NCBI GenBank assembly: GCA_902702965.1
Contig: CACRXP010000001.1
Location: 3,947,325 to 4,011,324 of the forward strand
Direction: 5' to 3'
Length of the DNA: 64,000 nt
Source of the DNA: Spirometra erinaceieuropaei
Lineage: Eukaryota; Platyhelminthes; Cestoda; Diphyllobothriidea; Diphyllobothriidae
Made by a program: the position numbers and the translations under genes. Positions 31,976-42,356 of this stretch are shown one piece after another (positions within the stretch are counted from its first letter, which is position 1; every line of letters starts with the position of its first letter). The notes beneath the pieces were generated by a model. The model searched no databases, was not told the DNA's origin, and saw nothing but the letters and a program-made list of their open reading frames with translations.

Positions 31976-34900
31976 CTAAATAGAAGAAAAATAATATTGA
32001 AATAAACGGATTTAAAATGCAGAGGAAGAAACGAAGAGGAAATTCAAGGAAAGTTGATGAATATTCAGGCGGCAAGGGAAAAATTGCAAAGGGGGCAAGT
32101 AGTCTGCAGGAGCAATGGTTCATCTGTTAATGAGTAGCAACAATTAGCGATGCAGGTTGACGAGAGAAATTGAAGAAGAAGCAGTAATGCAGGGGAAGGG
32201 GCAAAGTGGGCTTACTTCGAAGGCCTCATTCATTGAACCGCGAATCATCCAGCCCAGATTTCCGCCAGATCGACCCGCGTCATCAGTATAGGAATTGGCA
32301 ACGGCGTCAAATCGTGCGCCTTTCCTCAGCTCATTCAGAGCCTGTTGAATGCGAACCTCCTTTTCACAAAGAATGTCCCTCACCTACACAGCCAATTCAG
32401 AAAAAATTTCCTCTTTTATTTTGGAACGGCGTCCAGCGATCGGAATATGAGATATACGCGTCCCTTCGTGTCTTTGGACTCAATGTATAGCCCTCCCAAC
32501 TGGTCGGATAGCGACCAAGAATATATACAGTAAGTGACCTATCTCATGAAATGTTGGCTGAAATTCTGAAATGCGTTTTCCATTAGGAAGGATTACTTGG
32601 TCGCGGTTGTAATACTGCTTATCTTGTGGCATACTCTTATAACATTTCGGACTCGGCAGGAGGTCGGCTTTTAAATGCACTTTTTTTCAATCTCCTGTAG
32701 AAAGCGTGCTCAGTAAAATGACTACTTAAGTAGCATGCATGTTTCCCATTGATTTTCGATGGTTATGGAAATTTAAATATATTTTATAGAAACCATAAAC
32801 AAAATATGCTTTCTTTCAGTGACTTAATAGAGAATCACGTCTTCTTTATATTTTATACTTAAGGAAGAAGTATAATTAGGTTTTAAAAAAGTTTTCCAAT
32901 TTCCGAATGAGTTGGAGCCTGGTCATTCGTTGCATTAGCGCTTACTAATTTCAGTCTGCAAGGTGCATGCGTTCCGCGTAAAGAAAATCACATATTTTTC
33001 TATGCCTTTAAAGAGATATCATACAGAGTACATAAAATTTTGCAATGGATGCGGACCATGTTGTACATTTCATGAGGAGCAGCGGTAAACGGCCAGGTAC
33101 GATGCTATGTGAATGGACATTTCGCGGACTTAAAAAGTCTCATAATTAGAAACTTTTTTAAAACCTAATTATACTCCTTCCTTAAGTATAAAATATAAAG
33201 AAGACGTGATTCTCTATTGACTGCCTGAAAGAAGGCAAATTTTTGTTTATGGTTTCTATAAAATATGTTTGAATTTCCAAGACCATCGAAGATCAATGGG
33301 AAAAATGCATGCTACTTAAGTAGTCATTTTTTACTGAGCACGCTTTCTACAGGAGATTGAAAAGAAGTGCATTGAAAAGCCGGCATCCTGCCGAGTCCGA
33401 AATGTTATAAGAGTATGCCTTAAGATAATCAGTATCACAACCGCGACCAAGTAATCCGTCCTAATCGAAAACGCATTTCAGAATTTAAGCCAACATTTCA
33501 TGAGATAGGTCACTCACAGTATATAAAAGAGTCGGGACATAGACAAAGGACTAGGGTGACCATTTCCGGCTGATTGGCCGTCGTCCGCCGGTCTTACCCA
33601 AACCCAGGCTCGCCCCACCCGAGCTCTGAACTCGCATTTCTCGGCCATAGGACGTTGTTAAGCCCAAAGCTCTACCCCTGAGTCACGGATCAGTTGCTCT
33701 GTGGATCGCAATGGGGAATATTGACGTACATTGGAAGTGTATCCGTCGGCTGGGTTATGGGACATACTCATCCCAGTCCGATGTAGAGCCCTCACAGACA
33801 GTTGCGTATCGACCAGGACGATAAAGAATAGCAGCGTTGAGCGATATCAACGGCGATGAGTGTGTCCTCCTAGAGCTAAGACTAACTCCTGCAGAGACAA
33901 CAGGAGGCAGTCGGTAGAAGGCACAAAGACTGAGCGGTGATAAGCCGCACAAAAGGCGTTTGTGGAATAGGGTGTACTGTCGAGGGCATCCTCATTTCTG
34001 GAAGTAACCACTTCCGCAGTTCACCAAAGAAGCTGCGATCGAAGTTTCCCAGGGCCTACCATTATTGCAGCAACGGCGGCCTCTAGAGAAGAGCCGTCCA
34101 GCTAATGCCCGGAGAGCAAAGCCAAGTCTCGAAGACGTGGAACTAGTGGAAGCTTGGTGGTTGAATTTGCAAAATCAATCCCCTTCCACAAAAAGTGAGT
34201 TTAGTGGCTACAGGCTGATGTCATCGGGGGCGCAAAATGTTCTACAGACAGTCGCCGAGAAGGCAGTGAACGGACGCGTCCGCATCTCGGAATTGTGTCT
34301 ATGGAACGAGCAAAAGAATGAATATTTTTATGCATTTTTTCCATGAAATATAATCGGACTTTTAGGGGCATCGAAAATCAGTGCGAAAAATTCATGGTAC
34401 ATAAGTAGCCACTTTTTACGGAGCATTGTTTTTGCATGCAGCCGAAAGGAAGTTCGTTCGAAAGCCAGCATCCTGAAGTAACTGAAATATTATAGAATTA
34501 TGTTGCAGGCTAACTAGTTTTACAACCCTACGTAATCGTTATTTTCAAAACGAAGACGCATTTCGGAATTTCGGTTGACATTTCATGAGTTAGCCCACCT
34601 ACTGTATTCATGACGAAGGATAACGAATTCCGCCAGTAAGTTGATAAAAGTATAATATTCAATTACTGTGGACGGAAACGGCCGTTCCAGCCATCCGAGC
34701 GCAAAACTGTTGAGATCCATCTTATCAACTCATTCTTTTTATCTCGGGCAACCTCAGTGCTGGTTGAGCCGACCCCCTCAAGCCTCTCGGCACTCAAGAT
34801 GTGGTGGGAAACATCTTGGGGCGTGGAACCGTCGAACTTATTGTTTAGACTTTCCAGCATTCAAATCTTAGACTGGCTCTTCGAGTAGAGATGACCACAC

Positions 34901-37105
34901 GACCACAAGGCAGATTGCGGTTCCATGAGGGAGCTCTCAACCAGGGCAATGTTGTTAACATAGGTAAAATCTGAGACGCAAAGGTCTTGCACCGCTTCAA
35001 AGCTTCCGATGGGCAATGAATGTCATGGATACAACCGAATCTATAACACATCGAAAGAGGATCAGCGGGGGAACTCAGCCTTGTCGTACGCCAGCGCTCA
35101 CGACAACCCACTGATTCCTCCATAGTCTAAGTGCCCATCCAGAAAAGACCTCGACAAGGATTTAATATATAAGCCAACGGAGAAAATAGAGCACAGGAAC
35201 TCTCGTAATACGGGAGGGATGCTAAAACTAGTTTTATTTGTAGGGCAGATAGACTAGGCGACTGACGGAGTCTGTGGAAGGCATTGAAGAGGCTCGCACT
35301 TCTGTCATTTTTTATTACCCGAAGGGGCGCCGAAACAGATCATGCAATCTGAAAGATGCGAAGTAAAGCAGTGTAAATGAATAAAAAACAAGTAATCGAA
35401 GTGTATTGGTTAAATAAGTCCAGATTGGGTAGGACGGTATGCGGCAGGCAAGATTACCCTCAACATTAAACTTAATTTCAAACCCAGTTCTAACTCTAAT
35501 GCCAATCATAAAAGCCACACAACGGATAAACTCTGGCGCATATACCTACCTGCATCAGATAATTAAATTGTGCTATAGTAATAAAAACGCAGGCTTACAT
35601 ATTCAAATGTCATTGGGACCTGCTCACGGCACTCCAGGTAAAAGATCAGGATTAGGGCCAAGTTTGCCTGCCCCATACTGTATTACCCAACCCGGACTTC
35701 TTTAACCAGTAATCTTGGACTACTTGTTTTTCGCATGCTCATAGGCCCCCTTAATTTGCACCTTTCAAATTGTGAGCTCTGTCCCGCCACCTTATCGATG
35801 TAATTAGACGAAAAGCGGTGCATATAGAAGTTTTCTCAATGCCTTCCACAGATTAGGTTGATTAGTGCGTCTGTCTACCCTGCTGATAAAAGTAGCGCCC
35901 AAATCCTTACCATATTACGGCAATCCCTGTGGTCTATTTTTTCAGTAAGCTTGAATACCAATCCTTGCTACATCGACTTATTCACGTACATGTCGCCGTC
36001 CCTGCGCACACCACGCGGTGGGACATACGGTGAACATCGTCCGAATTGACGGTTGAACTCTCGCAGAGCAGCGGAAAACTAGCTTGTCCGTTTGAGCACT
36101 ATTTTTGGAACTATATCTGCACCATATTTGCGTACACATATATATATATCCCGTTCATCATCCCCAAAAGTAGATGAAGCAGAAAAAGAGGCGATTCCAT
36201 GGACCACACTGTATTGGTGCTGACGTTTCGGAAACTTCCTCGTTTCCATCATCAGAGTGGTGGGGTGTTTGTTCCTATTAGCCCCGAGTTGTTCTGTCTC
36301 GCCGCCTGTCTTGTGTGATAGGCATGTCTGATACACAAACTCCGACCTGCCTGATGGCGGGGGATTGGCTTTGGTCTCTCCGTGAGCTAGCAGGAAAAAA
36401 CACCCTTCTACTCTGATGATGGAAACGAGGAAGTTTCCGAAACGTCAGCACCAATACAGTGTGGTCCATGGGATCGTCTCTTGTTCTTCTTCATCTAATT
36501 TTGGAGATGATGAACCGGATAATCTATCTGGATCTCGAATCTTCACTCATGTTGATATGTACATATGCACATGCATACTAATAGTGCTAGAGACAGTGAT
36601 AGTATAGAGACAAGGGCAACTTTGTAAAATAAGCGCTATCAGTGGACTGGTGGACAGGTAGCAGTGCAAACTAGGCATTGGCTATTTCATGCAACCGGTT
36701 CGAGTGTAAAAACAGCCAATATAGAAACAACTCTTGGAAAAAAGACAACAGGCTTCTAAAAGCTCGTCAAAAGTGATGTTGAATGCGGGTAGATAGCGAT
36801 CACACAACTACCTCAAAGGACTGCGTTGCAAACCATTCGCAAGGTGGGTACTAGGTTAGAACCAGACAGACAAAACCTAAAACGGTGGACCGACGAGAAC
36901 GCGGGAGAGGAGGATCAGGATGCGACATCGAGGCTTTTAAAACTCAAACAGGCGGAATGAAAGATAGAGCAGCCAAACTGACCTTCACAACAGTGAAACT
37001 GTCCGGGGGCGAGGGTTGCGGCGGCAAGTCTGGCTGTGGTGCAGTATTTTCACCAGCACCGTTCGTGGGGAGGCCAGGTGGCTCGCTTCGTTTCTTTTTG
37101 CCCAT
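31865..37105 (-). CDS. PIN4-type parvulin paralogue (copy 2), first catalytic His replaced
   Basis: Exons 36983-37105, 32216-32383 and 31865-31975 join in phase 0 to 133 residues. Exons 2 and 3 have exactly the lengths of those in copy 1 (168 and 111 bases) and the introns are in the same places, so the genes arose by duplication. The N-terminal tail differs: [11 protein letters not shown] then proline-rich. The parvulin domain has VRDILCEK where VRHILCEK is expected, so the first His of the catalytic pair is Asp (GAC for CAC). GGDLGW is GGNLGW and VGPFQ is NEAFE. The second His ([12 protein letters not shown]) stays. The frame is open, splice sites are good and a poly(A) signal is present, so it is probably expressed, perhaps as a weak enzyme or a binding protein. 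Intron 1 (4.6 kb) contains fold-back elements, a LINE fragment and the paired hammerhead-like motifs. Confidence 0.92.
32216..32383 (-). CDS. PIN4 copy 2, exon 2
   Basis: 56 codons from VRDILCEK to NEAFE. Acceptor CTGTGTAG, donor GAA|GTAAGC. Confidence 0.94.
32521..33524. mobile_element. fold-back element, full copy, about 1 kb
   Basis: Left arm 32521-32890 and right arm 33147-33524 are near-complementary: ATATACAGTAAGTGACCTATC at one end faces GATAGGTCACTCACAGTATAT at the other, and GAAGACGTGATTCTCTATTG faces its complement in the middle of the arms. The centre is unique and codes for nothing. It sits 140 bases from exon 2 of PIN4 copy 2, inside intron 1. The element is non-autonomous; its mobilising enzyme is unknown. 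Confidence 0.88.
33525..34299. other. PIN4 copy 2 intron 1, no clear element
   Basis: The 93-codon frame at 34065-34346 runs into the fold-back fragment and is probably chance. Around 33590-33700 some tRNA-SINE-like wording is seen but is too weak to call. Confidence 0.4.
34300..34610 (+). mobile_element. fold-back element, right-end fragment
   Basis: GAACGAGCAAAAGAATGAATA to TTTCGGTTGACATTTCATGAG then CCCACCTACTGTATT follows the right arm of the 46992-47990 copy closely. The left arm and centre are missing. Confidence 0.8.
34660..35125 (-). pseudogene. non-LTR retrotransposon (LINE) reverse transcriptase remnant
   Basis: On the minus strand about 35110-35040 reads [10 protein letters not shown], stop, [12 protein letters not shown], the usual SGVRQG-x-x-SPxLF palm motif. 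Further on [13 protein letters not shown] stands where YADDIALLE is expected, so both active-site Asp are Asn. The 34663-34860 frame has [21 protein letters not shown], matching the ERFKYLGSTIT region of LINE RTs. Several stops: a dead fragment. Confidence 0.65.
35126..36146. other. PIN4 copy 2 intron 1, no recognised element
   Basis: CCTCAACATTAAACTTAATTTC with CAGTTCTAACTCTAATGCC (about 35455-35510) and CACGGCACTCCAGG (35625) loosely resemble family C in reverse, too decayed to bound. Confidence 0.35.
36220..36255 (-). ncRNA. hammerhead-like motif, intact core boxes
   Basis: On the minus strand: CTGATGA, one T, stem II GGAAAC-GAGGAA-GTTTCC, then GAAACGTC. The ACGT self-complement would give a loopless stem III, as in dimer-forming minimal hammerheads of Penelope elements. 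Upstream ACCAC can pair with GTGGT downstream as an outer helix I. The extra T after CTGATGA is unusual. Confidence 0.6.
36413..36448 (+). ncRNA. hammerhead-like motif, inverted partner
   Basis: Identical core to 36220-36255 but on the plus strand. Upstream bases (CCCTTCTACT) do not offer the same helix I. Confidence 0.55.
36983..37105 (-). CDS. PIN4 copy 2, exon 1
   Basis: 41 codons ending DSFTVVK, donor AAG|GTCAGT. The acceptor-like CCTGCCAACTTAG ends one base before the ATG. Confidence 0.85.
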
Positions 37106-38224
37106 GCTAAGTTGGCAGGGAAGAGGGAATGTACAAAGTTTACATTAGACGGGACAACGGGGACCCCGGGACTCGGCGTCTGCAGAATGGGTTAAAAAAC
37201 CTTGAGCGCACAGACCAGACAAGATTATAAAGATAGGGCAAACAGGTTCACGGGGGAGACGTTTGAATTTAGGTAGCATCGTCGAATAGAATGAAACATC
37301 AGTAGTGAACAGTCAACCCTATTGTTTTTACATCGAGTGGATGAAAAACAAAGCGAAAGGCGGGCATTCAAATGCCTAGCACTACGAAGTCAACAAAAGT
37401 GGGATACCAGTCTGCATATAAGGCAAGCAATACAGCACAGAAACGGAATTCCGTTGACAATCTCTTTAAAAGGACTAATGTGTTGAATGTCAGTAACGTC
37501 AAACGATCAGAGGTAAGCCAAGCGCAGCGAAGACCAATCGAATAAAGGGGATCAACCTGATTTTTTTTTACCGGAATTCAAGTTACAACAGAACAAAAAA
37601 GCAAAACCGAACTGCACGCAGTTGGGTAGGTTGGCCGGAAGTGTATGCCAGACCGAGTCTGTCGCAATCATGTCCGCAGCCCTGAGGATGGCTGCAACAG
37701 TTCGAGGACGGTGATATGAATAACCTCTTGAGGATCAATTTTGGGTATATATTATGGGTAACAGTTTGTCTCTTCGTGCAAAAGGAGTACTACATTAACA
37801 ATATAGTCAACTGACGACACTTCGAAGAAAGGGAGAACATGACTCAGAAAAGAGGACTTTCCTCAAAATTGGTCAAACGCAAGTGCGCTCCCTCGAAAAC
37901 AATGGCTCTCCCACTCAGACTAAACACATCGTCGCATCGGACAGAAATCAGTTCGGCCGCGCTTTCAGTGTGGGGGTTGGCCCAAAGTCCAGACAGGTGT
38001 AATGTCGATTTTCTGCGGGCGTGCTCAGGAAGTGTATGCATGCGAATGCCAATTCCCCATCGAATTTGCGAGTTTAAGTAAAAATTGAGAATAGACTTTA
38101 AGGGCCTGGTTCCGATGACTTAACCCCTAATCCACGCACTAATATTGGACAAAATTTTAAAGCTCATATACTGGCTTGCCCCACGCAACTACACATAGTA
38201 AGCAGGACGCACTTGTATTGACAG
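37106..38224. other. no recognisable gene
   Basis: Upstream flank of PIN4 copy 2, with a CCAAT at about 37533. CCTGAGGATGGCTGCAACAGTT at 37682 is faintly hammerhead-like. Frames at 37839-38081 lack motifs. Confidence 0.4.
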
Positions 38225-38404
38225 AGGGAGACAAAATCCTTTTACAACGGATACAACTTTCCAACGTTGTCTTGCGACGATCCTCTTATTAATGCACTTT
38301 ACGCAGCCATAAAGGTGGACGGAAAAATGCAGGCCAAAATTGAGGAACTGAGGAAGGTGGAACGCAAAATAAATGAGAGAGGCGAGCTGAAGTCAATCTC
38401 ATAG
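38225..38404 (+). CDS. possible 3'-terminal exon, unidentified, coiled-coil-like
   Basis: After an acceptor-like TTGTATTGACAG the frame runs 59 codons to TAG: RETKSFYNGYNFPTL, then SCDDPLINALYAAIKVDGK, then a charged helical stretch MQAKIEELRKVERKINERGE. The composition is protein-like and unlike the random frames around it. I do not recognise the family and see no partner exon upstream. It could be a lone exon of a gene with long introns or a chance frame. Confidence 0.25.
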   Translation, partial: RETKSFYNGYNFPTLSCDDPLINALYAAIKVDGKMQAKIEELRKVERKINERGELKSIS

Positions 38405-40545
38405 TTGCTTATGCTTAATCTCTTAAAAGGATCCTGGAAGAGCTTCCGCGGTCTTTTTCAAATGACTACATGTTTCGGTGCAAATGGTAGGTACATAAAC
38501 ACCAAAATCGTCTTGGCTTTCGGTACCCCTCCCCCACCCCTCAAATTCACGACCGCGCATCAAATTTTGGCAACTCTTAGCAAATGTGGTGAAGGCGGCC
38601 ATTAGAGGGACTGGCGGCATTAGGCACCGACGGGCTATGGGCCAATTCAGCCAATAGGCGAGAACTACTTTTTGGCACCCAGTAAGGACCAAAACGCCAA
38701 GTCGACTACCAATTCCTCCAGGGCATAGAAAACAAATACGCGCTTTCGTATTTAGGTTATAAATAGGGGGCGGCTATAAAGGCCAAGTCCAAAGACGCCA
38801 GTTAACACCAAAAACCGTTTTTTCTTGCTCTTTACTGATAACGACCGCTCTTTTGGGTGTTGGGGAAATGAAGCTGCCACAGACTCCTTGAATTCCCTCG
38901 GTTTTGACATGTAGTGCACCCCCTGGAAAATACTAGAACCTTAGATGATCAATCAGGCCAGGGACAACTCTCGGGTACTAAATTAAGTTAATAGACTCGA
39001 TCACCGTAGCGAATGGCCGTTGACGGTTATCACGTGGCGGCAGGACACCAGGGGTTCGTGCCCAACAAGGAGTCGCTTTCGAGCTGACTACAACTCATGC
39101 CAGCTTGCAATAATAGTTCAAACGCTTGCAGAAACTCACACGCTCTTTGTGCTACGCCGAGTTTAAGGCATCCGATTTCCACAAAGGATGTCCAGTCGCG
39201 CAGTCAATATAATTCCATAATTGGAGCGTGTTCGCAAGACCCTGTACGAAGCACTGTCTTAATGCATCCACATCATTGTTTAAATGAAGCGCATTTTTTC
39301 AGCCAGCAGGTGAAGGGAAGATTGCTTTTTTCGTGGCTGCTAGGCAGGTCTGTGGCATATTCCTAACACCCCGATGAATTTGGTTTCGCAGCACCGTTGA
39401 TCGACATTCAAAAACGCTTCAGAATCCTGGAGGAATCTTAAGGTCATTCAGGTAGTGACTCCTTGTCGTGCGTGAGATCGCCACCTTCAGGTCCACAGGA
39501 ACCCTGGGTGTATTTTCAATCATAGTTTTCCCTTTAACGTGGGGAAATCGGTGGTTACGCTAAAGGATACTGTCCACATTATAATGAAATAATATACTGC
39601 GTCAAAAGTGCCCTCGATAAATACCGGCACCTGAATCATTAAACACAAAGACGACAGCTATCATTCCGGCACAACGGTGGTGATTTGCACCAACTTGGAT
39701 ACAACGTCCTAGAGTGATGTCGTGATGAGCTACTGCAACCCGCCTCCCAGTTCCAAGTTATTGCGCGTTTTCTCAATCCATACTGCCGCAACTTCCGAAG
39801 TACTGATAGTCAAAATGCACCTTCGAAAGACAATTGAAAAAAAGTTACGCAGGTGCGGTGCCACAATCTCCTCCAATAAGCATCACGACCCCTTATATTT
39901 CCTATAGGTGATGGCGAGCACACGATCCGGTCAACCTGCGCAGAAAGATCCTGAGGTCGTTCGGAGGGCGATCTTTCGCTGAACGCTGGCACAGCTAAGG
40001 CAGTTTCTCTCTAGGCCACAAAGTTGACTTTCGAAGCGTTTAAGGGTTTCACTGCGAGTAAACTGCAACATGTTGTGTCGGATAAGGAACTGGTAGCAAC
40101 AGAAAGCCCCAGCGTAAAACACTATGAGCCTGGTGGGAAATGTTCTGGAGGTTGGCTTGATTTGAATTAGACGCAGAGTAGCGAAACTGTGAAATACAAA
40201 AAGTCAACACATGGGACAATTACGGTCACTAACGTAATACAGGACACGCTCGCATACAAACAAGTTAATAGGCTAGGTTAGACAGGGCATTCGATGGTTA
40301 GGGGGCCAAACTTCTAGCAAGCAGGTCGCGGGCTCGAGCCTCAGGGTTGCAAAGTCTGGGTTTGGGTATGACTGGTTCGTAAGCCAGGAGAGACCATTCC
40401 AGTCTCCCCTATCTTTATGGGTTGTTATTCTGTTTAAAATACTAGCCACTGTGCGGCTGGTGGCGGGGCTTTAAATTGAGACATAAAGGCGAAACGGGCA
40501 GAGTGTGCCCCACAAAGCGATCGGCGAGCGTCCCTTCGAAACATA
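38405..40545. other. no recognisable gene
   Basis: No motif-bearing frame. GGTCGCGGGCTCGAGCCTC at about 40324 looks like a B-box-containing SINE scrap but no A box can be placed with confidence. Confidence 0.4.
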
Positions 40546-41737
40546 CAGTCAGCGACCGACCTCATGGAACGGTAACCGAGAATCTGAAATGCGTTTCCGA
40601 TTAGGAAGGATTGCCTAATTGGTGGTTTCATACTGATCGTCCTGTAGGATGGCCTAAAGACATTTCAGTCACACTATTTCTTGACCGCCTGCAGAAACCA
40701 CATTCGGTAAGGAGACAACTGTTTAAGTAGTATGCGTGTTTTTTACTGATTTTCTGCGCTTTTATACATAGTTGTGTTTGTAGAAAAAATAGTCAATGAA
40801 ATTATCTCTTTCATTCATCCGATAGCAAGTCACGTCTTCCTAAAACCTAATACTCCGACAAACGGTACATTTACGTTGTAAAAGTTTTTCAACTCCGAAT
40901 AATTTTGAGCCAGATCTGCTGATGTATTAGCGTTTGGGGTTTAGATTTAAGAAGCTGTATGCTTTCCAAGTAGGGAGAATCACACAAACTCTTGTGTCAT
41001 TAAGAATATACTTATAGGGCTCATAAAATTCCCCAATGGATATAAACTGTGTTGTGTACTTCTCTGTCGGTGGATGCGCTTGCGCTCCCGCTGAGTATAC
41101 AGGCCGCCCAGTGATCTGAGTCATCCTCTCCTCGTTCTGATCCATTTTTGTTGTTGGTGAAAAATCCTAGTCAAGTGTTTGTTGCGGAGCAGGGGGTGTG
41201 GTGGTACACCTAGGAGCGGGTCCGGCCATGACAATCAGCTGCGCCCCCTCCCGCCTCCGGCCTTCTGTCCTGGCACCGGGTCCAGGTGGGGTGGAGGAGG
41301 AGAGTGAGGTAGATGATGCACAAGGCTGCTCTCACTACAAACGAATTCACGCGCAAGTGACCGTGTCTGTCCTCGCCTTGTTGTGGAGCTCACGGTAGAC
41401 ATCATCGGACGCAACGGTGGAACTGTCATAGTTCATAACGCGCATTACTAAACGGGCATATACGATACTACGTGAATGGACATTGCACGGCCGTAAAATT
41501 CTCATAATTACAAACTCCGTAGAACCGAAAAATACCCTTTATTCGTGGTTTTACATAGAACGAGTAAATGAAAGAATGTTTTACACATGTTTTCTACAAA
41601 ATATACTTAAATTTACAAGAGTATCAAAAATCAATGGAATGACTTCATACCACCTAATTAGTCGTTTTTATTGATTGCGGATTTCGGCAGGCGGACGAAA
41701 AGAAGTGCATTCAAAGACCGGCATACTGGCGTGACTG
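40546..41737. mobile_element. fold-back element split by a nested insertion
   Basis: Left arm and centre run 40546-41062 (CTGAAATGCGTTTCCGATTAGG; GGGCTCATAAAATTCCCCAATGG). The centre and right arm resume at about 41437 (CTACGTGAATGGACATTGCACGG; CCACCTAATTAGTCGTTTTTATTG) and stop at about 41737 before the normal end. Without the inserted family A copy its layout equals the 32521 and 46992 elements. Confidence 0.8.
41063..41436 (-). repeat. SINE-like family A, complete copy nested in a fold-back element
   Basis: Bounded on both sides by fold-back sequence, so its ends are defined: GACAGTTCCACCGTTG at the minus-strand start and GGAGCGCAAGCGCATCCACCGACAG at the end, about 370 bp. No poly(A) tail and no Pol III boxes are evident, so SINE is a label of convenience. 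Confidence 0.85.
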
Positions 41738-41744
41738 AAAGATC

Positions 41745-41850
41745 TTGGGTAGTGGTCGATCTCATGCAATGTTAACCGAAATGTTGAAGTGTTTGCGATT
41801 TGGAAGGATTACCTCAGTGGAGTTCTAATGTTGGTCGAATAAGTATCTAG
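41745..41850 (+). repeat. fold-back element, left-end fragment
   Basis: GATCTCATGCAATGTTAACCGAAATG and GATTTGGAAGGATTACCTC repeat the left end of the family directly after the truncated right arm of the previous copy. Confidence 0.65.
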
Positions 41851-42356
41851 ACACCTGGTTATACTTTAACGCGTTGGACAGCCAAGCGTTCAATCAGTCA
41901 GTTAGAAGGAATGCTTCATCACCCCATAGGAGAGTAGTGAATGGAATGGGAACGGAGATTTAATGATCTAATGCGTAACCTGGACCAATCCGTTAGTAGA
42001 TGAAGCAAGCGCTTTCAAATAATGCAAAACTAAGCGAACGAAAAGGAGGCACATCGCAAAAGGAGAAAAAACGGGTCGAAAATGGGCTAGCGTTTATCAA
42101 AAAGAAATATATTTGAAGGAAATACGTATACAAGAATATCGCCCATACATGGAGTAGAAAGCATGAAGGTAGATGACATGATGCATGAGAGAAAAGAAGG
42201 CAACTTCCCAGACCCACAAAAAGTAGGAGTCAGCCCAGTCAGGATGAAGTCGGTGTGCCAACAGGGGTATGAGGGGGTGGAGGGAACAAAGAACCAATTT
42301 CAACAATTTGGCAAAGTCCGAAGTCAAATGAAAGGTAGGTGTGACCGTGTTGCGCG
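41851..42356. other. 3' flank of WDR81-like gene
   Basis: Contains the 3' UTR of the minus-strand gene. No clear AATAAA is seen on that strand. Confidence 0.45.

Larger units (their letters stand above)
36147..36522. repeat. inverted repeat carrying two hammerhead-like motifs
   Basis: Left arm 36147-36258 and right arm 36410-36522 are close reverse complements, separated by about 150 bases. Each includes the motif, CCAATACAGTGTGGTCCATGG and CTTCATCTA-TTTTGG-GATGATGAAC. Confidence 0.85.

Noticed and set aside
34065..34346. 93-codon frame with tryptophan-rich start
   Set aside because: Its 3' part is fold-back repeat sequence ([10 protein letters not shown]), so the frame crosses a repeat boundary.
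37670..37720. CCTGAGGATGGCTGCAACAGTT-CGAGGACGG, hammerhead-like
   Set aside because: Stem II does not pair and GAAA is missing; only the first box is vaguely similar.
40320..40345. B-box-like GGGCTCGAGCCTC, possible tRNA gene
   Set aside because: No acceptor stem or convincing A box; at most a SINE scrap.
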